DNA of 9,563 nucleotides from an uncultured Bacteroides sp. GTDB taxonomy: Bacteria; Bacteroidota; Bacteroidia; Bacteroidales; UBA11471. The translations under genes were made by a program, and so were the position numbers. Of this stretch, positions 1 through 6,617 are shown piece by piece. Position 1 is the stretch's first letter. Each line of letters opens with the position of its first letter. The DNA lies in NCBI GenBank assembly GCA_905210875.1, contig CAJLYN010000074.1, positions 1 through 9,563 on the forward strand, written 5' to 3'. Below the pieces are notes generated by a model. The model saw nothing but the letters and a program-made list of their open reading frames with translations. It ran no database searches and had not been told where the DNA came from.

Positions 1-1574
1 TCGTGACCGGGGGTGTCGAGGAAGGTGATGCGGCGACCATCGTCGAGTACGACGTTGTAGGCACCGATGTGCTGTGTGATGCCGCCTGCCTCGCCGGCGA
101 TGACGTTGGCATTGCGTATGTAGTCGAGCAGCGATGTTTTACCGTGGTCGACGTGTCCCATGACGGTTACGATAGGCGGACGTTGGGTGAGGTTCTCTTC
201 GCTGTCTTCTTCTTCATCCATCGATTCGGCTACTTCGGCACTTACATATTCGGTCTGGAAGCCGAATTCTTCGGCCACGATGTTGATGGTCTCGGCGTCG
301 AGACGCTGGTTGATAGATACCATGATACCCAGGCTCATGCAGGTGGCGATGACCTTGTTTACGGGTACGTCCATGAGACTGGCCAGGTCGTTGGCGGTAA
401 CAAACTCGGTGAGTTTCAAGATGCGGCTCTCTTCCATTTCGCGCTCGGCTGCTTCTTGTGCCTTGGTCGAGAAGGCTTCTCGTTTCTCTTTCCGCCACTT
501 GGCACTTTTCTTTTGTCCTTTGGCGGTGAGTCGGGCCAACGTTTCCTTGATTTGCTTCTGCACATCTTCTTCGTTGACTTCAGCCTTAACGGGCTTTTTC
601 AGCTTCGACGGTTGCGGTTTGTTGTTGCCGTTGTTGTGGCGATCGCTGCTGTAAGAGTTGTCGATGTTGTGTTCGATGTCGATGCGCTCTTTCTTGATGC
701 GTTTGCGTTTTTTGCGCTCGCCATCGTTTTCTGTGGTTTCGGGGGCTGTTGCCGGTGCGGGCCGTTTGTTGTCGACGCGCTGTTTTTCCTTGGCTTCCCG
801 CTCTTTGCGCTTTTCTTCTTTGCTTTTTTTCTTGGGACGGGTCTGCTGGTTGATGGCCGACAGGTCTATTTTCCCCACCACGTTGATGCCGGGAGTTTTT
901 ACCGTGTTGAGTTTGAATATGCCGTTGTCTTTTTCCGGGGTGTTTTCGGCGTGCTCTTCTTGGGCGACGGGAGCCTCTTCGGCGGTTTTTTCTTCCTGAG
1001 GGGTATTTTCCTCGTCGTCATTCGGCATGTCTACAACCTCATCTTTGTCATCTTCTTCGGCGGTACGACTTTCTTTGCTCTCTTCGGGAGCCTCTTCTTC
1101 AAAGTCGGTGTCGTCGTTGCTGTCGTTTTCTATTTCGTTGTCCGATTCAGGTTCGGCGGTTGGCGGCACTGTCTCGTCGATTGCCGGCTCTTCGATGGGT
1201 CCCGGCTCTTCTTCGGACTCTGCTTTCTTGGGCTCTTCGACTTTTTTATTCAGATTGTCCAAGTCGATTTTTCCTACCGCTTTGATGTGTGGTTTCAAAG
1301 ATTCGTCGATAAATGTCTTTATTTCCTGAGACTCGTTGCCGGTCTCTTCCTGGGCGGCCTTTTTCTCTTTCTGCCGTTCCTGGCTGATACGTTCCGACTC
1401 GATTTTCAGATTTTTGTCGGAACTGAACTCTTTGACGAGCATCTGGTACTGCTCGTCGGTGATTTTGGCGTTCGGGGACAATTCTATCTCGAAACCTTTT
1501 TTGCGAAGGAACGCGGCTACCGTCTGTATACCTACGTTTAAATCTCTTGTTACTTTATTTAACCTTATCGACAT
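1..1574 (-). CDS. infB: Translation initiation factor IF-2, N-terminal 524 residues (cut by left edge)
   Basis: IF-2 is the GTPase that brings initiator tRNA to the 30S subunit and promotes subunit joining in the cytoplasm. The start is ATG at 1574 ([15 protein letters not shown]), the usual N-terminus of Bacteroidota IF-2. Residues 1 to about 50 form the first IF2_N domain. Residues about 60-330 are a long linker, strongly acidic at first and then Lys/Arg-rich, containing two copies of a GKIDL motif (101-105 and 234-238). A second IF2_N-like domain follows at about 385-445. The GTPase domain starts near 466 with the P-loop GHVDHGKT (473-480), GGIT (497-500) and DTPGH (520-524), where the window ends, so the rest of the G domain and the C-terminal domains are outside. 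It lies 106 bp downstream of nusA with no visible promoter between and is probably cotranscribed with rimP-nusA. No Shine-Dalgarno sequence precedes the start. Confidence 0.98.
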   Translation of the reverse strand, partial: MSIRLNKVTRDLNVGIQTVAAFLRKKGFEIELSPNAKITDEQYQMLVKEFSSDKNLKIESERISQERQKEKKAAQEETGNESQEIKTFIDESLKPHIKAVGKIDLDNLNKKVEEPKKAESEEEPGPIEEPAIDETVPPTAEPESDNEIENDSNDDTDFEEEAPEESKESRTAEEDDKDEVVDMPNDDEENTPQEEKTAEEAPVAQEEHAENTPEKDNGIFKLNTVKTPGINVVGKIDLSAINQQTRPKKKSKEEKRKEREAKEKQRVDNKRPAPATAPETTENDGERKKRKRIKKERIDIEHNIDNSYSSDRHNNGNNKPQPSKLKKPVKAEVNEEDVQKQIKETLARLTAKGQKKSAKWRKEKREAFSTKAQEAAEREMEESRILKLTEFVTANDLASLMDVPVNKVIATCMSLGIMVSINQRLDAETINIVAEEFGFQTEYVSAEVAESMDEEEDSEENLTQRPPIVTVMGHVDHGKTSLLDYIRNANVIAGEAGGITQHIGAYNVVLDDGRRITFLDTPGH

Positions 1575-1680
1575 AGTTACATTTTAACGTTGATGAATCT
1601 TGTTGGCCACTTTTCTTTTCCTCTTGTGGCTGCGAGAGCGTGAAGGTCGGCTCGTTTGGGCCGCTTGTCCCGACGGCGTT

Positions 1681-2952
1681 TTACTGTGCTTCTTCGTCGG
1701 AGTCTTCAAATTCTGCTTTCAGAATCCGGATAACGTCATCGACGGTATTTTCTTCGAGGTCGGCACCTTCGATGAGTTCTTCGCGGCTCTTGGCCAATAC
1801 GCTCTTGGCGGTGGCGCAGCCGATGCTTTTGAGGGCTTCGATTACCCATTCGTCGATTTCGTCCTTGAACTCATCGAGGTAGATGTCTTCTTCTTCGCTC
1901 TCGTCGATGTCGCGGTATACATCGATGGTGTATCCGGTGAGCATGCTGGCCAGCTTAATGTTGAGACCGCCTTTTCCGATGGCGAGAGATACCTCTTCGG
2001 GTTTGAGGAATACCTCGGCCTTTTTCTCCTCTTCGTTGAGGCGTATCGAGGATATCTTGGCGGGGTTCAGCGCCCGTTGTATGAAGAGCGACGTGTTGGT
2101 CGTGTAGTTGATGACGTCGATGTTTTCGTTACGCAGTTCGCGCACGATGCCGTGTATGCGCGAACCTTTCACACCTACGCAGGCGCCTACCGGGTCGATG
2201 CGTTCGTCGTACGACTCAACGGCGATTTTGGCACGCTCGCCGGGGATACGGGCCACTTTGTGTATGGTGATGAGCCCGTCGTGAATCTCGGGTACTTCGA
2301 GTTCGAAGAGGCGGCGCAGGAAATCTTCCGACGTGCGCGACACGATGATTTTGGGGTTGTTGTTCTTGTTGTCGACCTGCAAGATGGCGGCACGGGCCGT
2401 CTCGCCCTTACGGTAGAAATCGCCGGGTATCTGTTCGGTCTTGGGGAGTATCAGTTCGTTGCCTTCATCGTCGATGAGCAGCATCTCCTTTTTCCATATC
2501 TGGTACACTTCGGCGCTTATCAGTTGGCCTATTTTGTCTTTGTACTGGTTGTAGATGGCGTCTTTCTGGAGCTCCAGAATTTTCGAGGCGAGGGTCTGTC
2601 TCAGGTTCAAGATGGCGCGACGGCCAAACTTCTCGAAGAATACTTCGTCGGTAACCTCTTCGCCCACTTCGTAGTCGGCATCGATTTTTTTTGCTTCCGA
2701 CAGGGAGATTTGCAGATTGGGGTCTTCCACTTTGTCGTCTTCAACCACTTCGCGGTTGCGCCATATTTCAAAGTCGCCCTTGTCGGGGTTGACGATGATG
2801 TCGAAGTTTTCATCGGTGCCGAACATCTTTGCTAATACGTTGCGGAAAGATTCTTCCAACACGCTGATCATGGTGGTGCGGTCGATGTTTTTCAGTTCCT
2901 TGAATTCGGAGAAGGTGTCGACCATGCTGATTGTTTCCTCTTTCTTGGCCAT
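1681..2952 (-). CDS. nusA: Transcription termination/antitermination factor NusA
   Basis: NusA binds RNA polymerase and nascent RNA and modulates pausing, intrinsic termination and antitermination. The 423-residue product has the family order: N-terminal RNAP-binding domain (about 1-125), S1 domain (about 135-207), KH1 (about 235-295, GVKGSRI at 260-266) and KH2 (about 300-350, GKGG at 326-329), then an acidic spacer and a C-terminal helical region (about 365-412) resembling one helix-hairpin-helix-type repeat, with an acidic tail. E. coli NusA is near 495 residues with two acidic repeats; this shorter tail is what I expect for Bacteroidota. The start ATG at 2952 gives MAKKEETISMVDTFSEFKE, the family N-terminus. 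Only one base separates it from the rimP stop codon, so translational coupling is likely. Identification is secure. Confidence 0.99.
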   Translation of the reverse strand: MAKKEETISMVDTFSEFKELKNIDRTTMISVLEESFRNVLAKMFGTDENFDIIVNPDKGDFEIWRNREVVEDDKVEDPNLQISLSEAKKIDADYEVGEEVTDEVFFEKFGRRAILNLRQTLASKILELQKDAIYNQYKDKIGQLISAEVYQIWKKEMLLIDDEGNELILPKTEQIPGDFYRKGETARAAILQVDNKNNNPKIIVSRTSEDFLRRLFELEVPEIHDGLITIHKVARIPGERAKIAVESYDERIDPVGACVGVKGSRIHGIVRELRNENIDVINYTTNTSLFIQRALNPAKISSIRLNEEEKKAEVFLKPEEVSLAIGKGGLNIKLASMLTGYTIDVYRDIDESEEEDIYLDEFKDEIDEWVIEALKSIGCATAKSVLAKSREELIEGADLEENTVDDVIRILKAEFEDSDEEAQ

Positions 2953-2953
2953 T

Positions 2954-3421
2954 TTATTTAAATCTGATTATGTATTTTGTATATTTTATTTCGTTGTAGG
3001 GGAAAGTCAAGTCTTCTTCAACCTCGATTTTGCGTTTGGCTCCTTCGGGTTTTACCTTTTTGGTGACGGTAAGGGTGAATGCCTCTTCGTCGGCCGCTTT
3101 GAGCGTGCCGGTGAGTTTCTGTCCCGAGCGGGAGAGCACCTCGACTTCGTTTCCAATGTTTTTCTGGTATTGTCTGACGACCTTGAACGGCGAGGTGATG
3201 CCGGCCGACCCCACTTCGAGCTCGTAGTCTTCGACTTCGCGGTCGAGGCGGCTCTCGATATAGCGGTGCAGGGTGGTGCAGCGGTCTATGTCTACACCTT
3301 CGTCGTTGTCGACTTCGACGACAATGCGGTTGTCGGGCGATACGGTGATGTCTACGACAAACAAGTCGGTGCCCTGTATGCCCTCGTTTACGATTTCTTT
3401 TACGGATTGGAGGTCAATCAT
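2954..3421 (-). CDS. rimP: Ribosome maturation factor RimP
   Basis: RimP assists maturation of the 30S ribosomal subunit. The 155-residue product matches the family length. The N-terminal alpha/beta domain (about 1-85) carries the conserved block YELEVGSAGITSPFK (66-80), equivalent to the YxLEVSSPGxxRPL block of other RimP proteins. The C-terminal SH3-like domain covers about 88-155. In this version the usual SSPG is GSAG, a drift I would expect in Bacteroidota rather than a defect. The start is ATG at 3421 (MIDLQSVKE). It is the first gene of rimP-nusA-infB, the same order as in many bacteria. A promoter candidate lies at 3494-3524 and a terminator-like hairpin at 3450-3471, in the presumed leader. 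No metY tRNA gene precedes it, unlike in E. coli. Confidence 0.96.
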   Translation of the reverse strand: MIDLQSVKEIVNEGIQGTDLFVVDITVSPDNRIVVEVDNDEGVDIDRCTTLHRYIESRLDREVEDYELEVGSAGITSPFKVVRQYQKNIGNEVEVLSRSGQKLTGTLKAADEEAFTLTVTKKVKPEGAKRKIEVEEDLTFPYNEIKYTKYIIRFK

Positions 3422-3449
3422 GTTGCTGGGTTATTGGCCGATATAAAAC

Positions 3450-3471
3450 GAGGGGACAAACTTGTCCCCTC
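3450..3471 (-). terminator. Hairpin in the leader of rimP-nusA-infB; attenuator or terminator candidate
   Basis: A perfect inverted repeat GAGGGGACAA / TTGTCCCCTC forms a 10-bp arm pair, realistically a 9-bp stem with a 4-nt loop. On the minus strand it is followed by CGTTTTATAT, a short U-tract, giving intrinsic-terminator form. A weaker outer stem GCCGA/TCGGC (3476-3480 with 3437-3441) could enclose it and the U-tract. It lies between the candidate promoter (3494-3524) and the rimP start, so it may attenuate the operon. It could instead be the distant terminator of the metallopeptidase gene ending at 3600. The structure is seen directly; its function is inferred. Confidence 0.6.
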
Positions 3472-3493
3472 TCTTTCGGCTCATTTACGAGGG

Positions 3494-3524
3494 CAAATAT
3501 AGTTCTTTTCTTTGGTGTGCGCAA
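3494..3524 (-). promoter_or_regulatory. Candidate Bacteroidota-type promoter for rimP-nusA-infB
   Basis: The minus strand reads TATATTTG at 3494-3501, a full match to the Bacteroidota -7 consensus TAnnTTTG. A TTG at 3522-3524 lies 20 nt upstream, in the range expected for the -33 element. A start of transcription near 3485-3490 would give a leader of about 65 nt that includes the hairpin at 3450-3471. The boxes are seen; promoter activity is inferred. Confidence 0.55.
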
Positions 3525-3599
3525 GTACCCTTTTCTTATTTATCTATTTATAGGGGTTGGTAAATGTACTTTTATTGTTTTTTAACGAAAGTTGCATTT

Positions 3600-4307
3600 T
3601 CATCGACCGGTAGGGAATGGAAAATTACGAAGTTCTTTTCTCAATATCAGTTCGTTTCCGTTGCAGTAGCGGTTGCATATATCGTGGAATCGGGCGCCGT
3701 GGTTCATCTCGGAGAGGTGCGAGAGTTCGTGCAGGATAACGTAGTCGATGAGCCGGTCGGGCAGATACATGAGGTGGTAGGAGAGGGTTATGTGCCGGTC
3801 GCTCCGGCACGAGCCGAGTCGTCGTGTGCCCCTTCCGATGGTTACGCCGTTGTAGCTGTTCCCGGTCTTATGGGCCCAATATTCAAGACGTTGTGGAAGA
3901 AATTCCTCGGCGGCTTTTTTCAGGTATCGGTGTATGACGCGGGCCAGGGCCTCTTGTATGTGGGGATCGTTATGGTCGGCTGTGGCCGGTAGGGCAATGT
4001 GCAAGATGTTGTCGTGCAGGCGACTGTGTATTGTCGGTTCTTCGCTGCTTACGAGTTCGATGACAAACGTGCGGGTGTATAGGGTATCACCCGGTTGCAG
4101 GAGGATGGTGCGGCATCGGGCAAAGAGGCGGCGCAGGTCGGTACGTCGGTTCTCGATGGTCTCTTTTACCGTTGTTGTACGGGTGTGTGGGGGAATGGTT
4201 GCAGAGAGTCGTCCCTGTTTTATTCTGAATATGAGATGGCGTGCGGTGCTGCGTTCGTGCAACGACACGATTCCGAATTCTTTGTCGGTGATGGTGCGGA
4301 TATTCAT
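3600..4307 (-). CDS. YgjP/DUF45-type zinc metallopeptidase
   Basis: This is a predicted cytoplasmic zinc-dependent metallohydrolase of the YgjP-like (DUF45, often called M48 or SprT-like) family; the physiological substrate is not known. The 235-residue product has the HExxH zinc site HELSH (193-197, ligands His193 and His197, catalytic Glu194) followed by MNHGARF, where His203 is the likely third ligand. Upstream is the family block LGSCRSDRHITLSYHL (164-179) and the DYVILHEL approach to the active site. The N-terminal half (about 15-105) is a beta-rich region usual in this family. I chose ATG at 4307 (MNIRTITDK), because a longer reading from 4478 would overlap the upstream gene out of frame. 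Only 20 bp separate it from the small gene upstream, suggesting a two-gene transcript. No signal peptide or membrane segment is visible. Confidence 0.9.
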   Translation of the reverse strand: MNIRTITDKEFGIVSLHERSTARHLIFRIKQGRLSATIPPHTRTTTVKETIENRRTDLRRLFARCRTILLQPGDTLYTRTFVIELVSSEEPTIHSRLHDNILHIALPATADHNDPHIQEALARVIHRYLKKAAEEFLPQRLEYWAHKTGNSYNGVTIGRGTRRLGSCRSDRHITLSYHLMYLPDRLIDYVILHELSHLSEMNHGARFHDICNRYCNGNELILRKELRNFPFPTGR

Positions 4308-4327
4308 GCCGCAAATGTACAACTTTT

Positions 4328-4648
4328 TTATTGGCTGAGAATAGAGAGAAGTTTTGATAGGTAGGAGAGATGATGGGCGTCGATGTATTCTTCGTTTCCG
4401 GCTTCGGCCAGGGAGATGAGGTGGCTGGCAAATTGCAGTCTTACCTCCATCTCTTCTATGTGGGCAAATACGTCGCAAGGATCTACCGAGGTTATTTCCA
4501 GTACCTCGGGGTAGAAATCATATTTTTTGCAAATACTTTCGATGATGTTGTGTTTTTCTTTGGAGCAGGAGGCGTTGTCTCCGGCCAGAATAATCAAGGT
4601 TTGCAGGAGTGCGGCAAGTTCTTTTCTCGAAGGCTTTTTGTTTGTCAT
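4328..4648 (-). CDS. Small helical protein of unknown function
   Basis: I do not recognise this 106-residue product. It begins MTNKKPSRKELAALLQTL and ends LSYLSKLLSILSQ. It appears almost wholly alpha-helical, soluble and slightly acidic, without signal peptide, membrane segment or clear helix-turn-helix. The stretch AGDNASCSKEKHNIIESICK (about 22-41) faintly recalls the loop and helix of TerB-like folds (A-DG-x-KE pattern), but this is only an impression. Three cysteines (Cys29, Cys40, Cys58) are scattered and do not form a zinc motif. I chose ATG at 4648; a TTG at 4657 would add MFC and is less likely. It sits 20 bp upstream of the metallopeptidase gene and behind its own AT-rich region, with a perfect inverted repeat across the start codon. 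Reality as a gene is supported by clean length, spacing and protein-like composition, with no homologue named. Confidence 0.65.
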   Translation of the reverse strand: MTNKKPSRKELAALLQTLIILAGDNASCSKEKHNIIESICKKYDFYPEVLEITSVDPCDVFAHIEEMEVRLQFASHLISLAEAGNEEYIDAHHLSYLSKLLSILSQ

Positions 4649-4677
4649 ACAAAACAATTTTTATCTTGTATGACAAA
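4641..4677. repeat. Perfect 12-bp inverted repeat across the start codon of the unknown gene
   Basis: TTTGTCATACAA (4641-4652) and TTGTATGACAAA (4666-4677) are exact reverse complements separated by 13 bp. The start codon at 4646-4648 lies inside the left arm. A third half-site, TTGTATG, is at 4689-4695, 23 bp from the same bases in the right arm. In DNA this looks like an operator; in RNA it would be a 12-bp stem hiding the start codon. The repeat is certain, its role is inferred. Confidence 0.85.
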
Positions 4678-4681
4678 AGTA
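4674..4681 (-). promoter_or_regulatory. Possible -7 box for the unknown gene and metallopeptidase pair
   Basis: The minus strand reads TACTTTTG, matching TAnnTTTG. It overlaps the outer end of the 4641-4677 inverted repeat. I see no TTTG-like -33 element 19-21 nt upstream, so the call is weak. If real, transcription would start near 4667 and the repeat would act mainly as DNA. Confidence 0.3.
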
Positions 4682-4724
4682 GTAAATTTTGTATGGTTTT
4701 TATTCTTTTAGAGCATAATGAATG

Positions 4725-4753
4725 ATTTATTTAGTTAATAAAACTAAATAAAT
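4725..4753. terminator. AT-rich inverted repeat downstream of nadK, possible terminator
   Basis: ATTTATTTAGTT (4725-4736) and AACTAAATAAAT (4742-4753) are perfect complements with a 5-nt loop. They lie 61 bp past the nadK stop codon and before the next minus-strand gene, which fits a terminator. The stem is almost pure A/T and there is no clean U-tract, so it would be weak. A competing stem AATAAAAC / GTTTTATT (4737-4744 with 4755-4762) overlaps it. Confidence 0.4.
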
Positions 4754-4813
4754 GGTTTTATTACTTGTCGTTCCACCCCAAAGCGATATGGCGGAAAGAT
4801 GGAATGTTGCGGG

Positions 4814-5683
4814 TTACAGGTTGCTCCTTGTATCGGCGCCCCATAGCAGTTTTTTGCGCAGCACATCGGCGAAGACCTGTTTGTCGCGTTTGACGACGTG
4901 CGTCGAGAAAGCGGCTTTCCGCAGTGTGATGCTTTCGCCCGAATGTTTCTCTTCGGAACGGCCGTCGAGGCTGACGAGGAAATGGCGGTTGCGGCCTTCG
5001 GCCACCAAGGTTATCTCGGCGTTGTCGTCGATGATGAGAGGCCTTACGTTGAGGCTGTGCGGGGCAACCGGGTTGATGATGAAGTTTGAGGCGTTCGGGG
5101 CCACGATGGGGCCACCAACGCTCAGTGAGTAGCCGGTCGATCCGGTAGGCGTGGACACCAGCAGCCCGTCGGCCTGATAGGTGTTGAGAAATGTGCCGTC
5201 GAGGTAGGCGTGTATGGTAATCATCGATGAGGTGTCGAGTTTCAGCACGGCCACCTCGTTCAGGGCAAAGGGCCAGGCCGCCCGGCTGCCATCGATGACG
5301 TGCAGCAGTGTGCGTTCTTCGATGTGGTAGTGGCCTGCCATGATTTCGTCGATGGCCTGCGCCGTTTCGCAGCACTGTACGTCGGCCAGGAAGCCCATGC
5401 GGCCAAGGTTCACGCCGAGAATGGGAATCTCTTTGTCGCCGATGCGCTCGGCTGTTTTCAGGAAGGTGCCGTCGCCGCCGAGGCTCAGGGCCAGGTCGGC
5501 CTCGAAATCATTGTCGGCAACGAGGGTGGCTTCGGGAGTTTTCACGCCCATTTTGTGCAGAAGAGTGGCAAACTCCCGGTCGATGAGAAGTTCGGGTGAA
5601 TAGGTTTCCAGTGAAGAGAATATGGCTCGTATCTCCTCTTTCCGGTCTGAGGCGTATGATTTTCCGAAAATGACAATGCGCAT
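4814..5683 (-). CDS. nadK: NAD kinase
   Basis: NadK phosphorylates NAD to NADP in the cytoplasm and so sets the NADP(H) pool. The 289-residue product matches the usual size. It shows the family's GGDGT motif (69-73, Asp71 being the expected catalytic/binding aspartate), the GVNLGRMGFLAD segment (90-101), the LNE pair at 141-143 and the glycine-rich block STPTGSTGYSLSVGGP (177-192), which builds the second NAD-binding loop. The start is ATG at 5683 (MRIVIFGKSY), which gives the expected opening beta strand; earlier in-frame starts have no support. It is transcribed away from pdxJ across a 181-bp region. The next gene on the strand lies 165 bp further on, after an AT-rich inverted repeat, so nadK is probably its own transcript. 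Confidence 0.98.
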   Translation of the reverse strand: MRIVIFGKSYASDRKEEIRAIFSSLETYSPELLIDREFATLLHKMGVKTPEATLVADNDFEADLALSLGGDGTFLKTAERIGDKEIPILGVNLGRMGFLADVQCCETAQAIDEIMAGHYHIEERTLLHVIDGSRAAWPFALNEVAVLKLDTSSMITIHAYLDGTFLNTYQADGLLVSTPTGSTGYSLSVGGPIVAPNASNFIINPVAPHSLNVRPLIIDDNAEITLVAEGRNRHFLVSLDGRSEEKHSGESITLRKAAFSTHVVKRDKQVFADVLRKKLLWGADTRSNL

Positions 5684-5769
5684 GATTTGACGATGACGGT
5701 TTGTGTGGAATTTTTACGAAATATAATGCAAATGTGGAATAGTTTTTTTCAGAATTGAGCAAAAGCTAT

Positions 5770-5777
5770 TATTTTTG
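5770..5777 (+). promoter_or_regulatory. Possible -7 box for pdxJ and downstream genes
   Basis: TATTTTTG matches the Bacteroidota -7 consensus TAnnTTTG. The region about 20 nt upstream is a T-run rather than a clear TTTG, so the -33 element is doubtful. Transcription from here would give a leader of roughly 80 nt before the pdxJ ATG at 5865, including a small CCGC/GCGG hairpin at about 5819-5830. Confidence 0.3.
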
Positions 5778-5781
5778 CGAA

Positions 5782-5814
5782 TATATTTTGACGACAAAAA
5801 TAGTCAAAAATATA
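5782..5814. repeat. Interrupted inverted repeat with promoter-like boxes between nadK and pdxJ
   Basis: TATATTTTGAC (5782-5792) pairs with GTCAAAAATATA (5803-5814) except for one extra A. Within it CAAAAATA occurs twice, at 5795-5802 and 5805-5812, exactly 10 bp apart; each reads TATTTTTG on the minus strand and so fits a -7 box for nadK, though neither has a convincing -33 element. This AT-rich segment could be a shared control site for the divergent genes, or simply low-complexity promoter DNA. Confidence 0.45.
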
Positions 5815-5864
5815 CTTCCCGCCTATGCGGAAATTTAAAAAAACGGAATAATCTCTATTGTATC

Positions 5865-6578
5865 ATGACACAACTCAGCGTGAACATAAACAAAGTCGCC
5901 ACTTTGCGGAATGCCCGTGGGGGACAGATTCCCGACGTACTGAAAGTGGCTATCGATTGTGAGCAGTTTGGCGCGCAAGGTATCACGGTGCACCCGCGGC
6001 CCGACGAACGCCATATCCGTTATGCCGACGTATATGCTTTGCGTCCGGCCCTTCACACCGAATTCAACATCGAGGGCAATCCCATCGGTCGCTTTATCGA
6101 TCTTGTCTTGCAGGTAAAGCCGGCACAAGTAACCATGGTACCCGATGCCGCCGATGCCATAACCTCCAATGCCGGGTGGGATACCCGCAAGAACTTCGAC
6201 TTCCTCAGCGAGACGGTCGACCGTTTCAATCATGCCGGCATACGCACGTCGATATTCGTCGACGCCGACCTCGAAATGATTGAGTGGGCTGCCAAGACGG
6301 GTACCGACCGTATCGAGTTGTATACCGAGCCCTATGCCTCGGGCTATGCTGCCGACCGCGAGAAAGCCGTAGCCCCGTTTGTCGAAGCTGCCAAGCTGGC
6401 TCATAAACTGGGTATGGGGGTAAATGCCGGGCATGACCTCAACCTCGAAAATCTGCGTTATTTCCACGAGCAGGTGCCACATCTCGATGAGGTGTCGATA
6501 GGACACGCCTTGATATGCGATGCGCTCTATTATGGGCTCGAAGAGACGATACACCGATATCTCGATTGTCTGAAATAA
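5865..6578 (+). CDS. pdxJ: Pyridoxine 5'-phosphate synthase
   Basis: PdxJ condenses 1-deoxy-D-xylulose 5-phosphate with 3-amino-2-oxopropyl phosphate to make pyridoxine 5'-phosphate, the last step of ring formation in the DXP-dependent vitamin B6 pathway. The 237-residue TIM-barrel protein is close to the E. coli length. Recognisable active-site elements are [14 protein letters not shown] (7-20), HPRPDERH (43-50, equivalent to His45/Arg47/His52 of E. coli), NIEG with Glu70 (equivalent to Glu72), the TSIFVDAD strand (128-135) and NAGHDLN with His190 (equivalent to His193). ATG at 5865 gives [10 protein letters not shown], the standard N-terminus; a TTG at 5775 would add 30 unrelated residues and overlap the promoter region. 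exbB begins 39 bp after the stop codon with no visible terminator, so cotranscription is plausible. Confidence 0.99.
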   Translation: MTQLSVNINKVATLRNARGGQIPDVLKVAIDCEQFGAQGITVHPRPDERHIRYADVYALRPALHTEFNIEGNPIGRFIDLVLQVKPAQVTMVPDAADAITSNAGWDTRKNFDFLSETVDRFNHAGIRTSIFVDADLEMIEWAAKTGTDRIELYTEPYASGYAADREKAVAPFVEAAKLAHKLGMGVNAGHDLNLENLRYFHEQVPHLDEVSIGHALICDALYYGLEETIHRYLDCLK

Positions 6579-6617
6579 AAATATATAACCGCTGTTCGAA
6601 TAATAAAAACACTTACC

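Noticed and set aside
3..1541. Plus-strand open frame of 512 codons opposite infB
   Set aside because: It is an antisense shadow: codon choice in infB leaves few stops on the opposite strand. The predicted protein is Phe/Val-rich without family features, while the minus strand encodes clear IF-2.
1575..1680. Search for a ylxR-like gene or promoter between nusA and infB
   Set aside because: The 106-bp gap holds no supported reading frame and no promoter box; only a weak GTCGG/CCGAC pairing was seen.
1600..2835. Plus-strand open frame of 411 codons opposite nusA
   Set aside because: Same antisense effect; the minus strand is an intact NusA and the plus frame has no recognisable domain.
4312..4319. 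TACATTTG on the minus strand as a promoter for the metallopeptidase
   Set aside because: It matches the -7 consensus but lies 4 nt before the start codon and has no -33 element; transcription from it would be leaderless.
4308..4478. N-terminal extension of the metallopeptidase to 292 residues
   Set aside because: It would overlap the upstream small gene out of frame, and the extra sequence is low-complexity and unlike the family N-terminus.
5775..5864. TTG start adding 30 residues to PdxJ
   Set aside because: PdxJ proteins begin close to the [10 protein letters not shown] segment; the extension covers the AT-rich control region.
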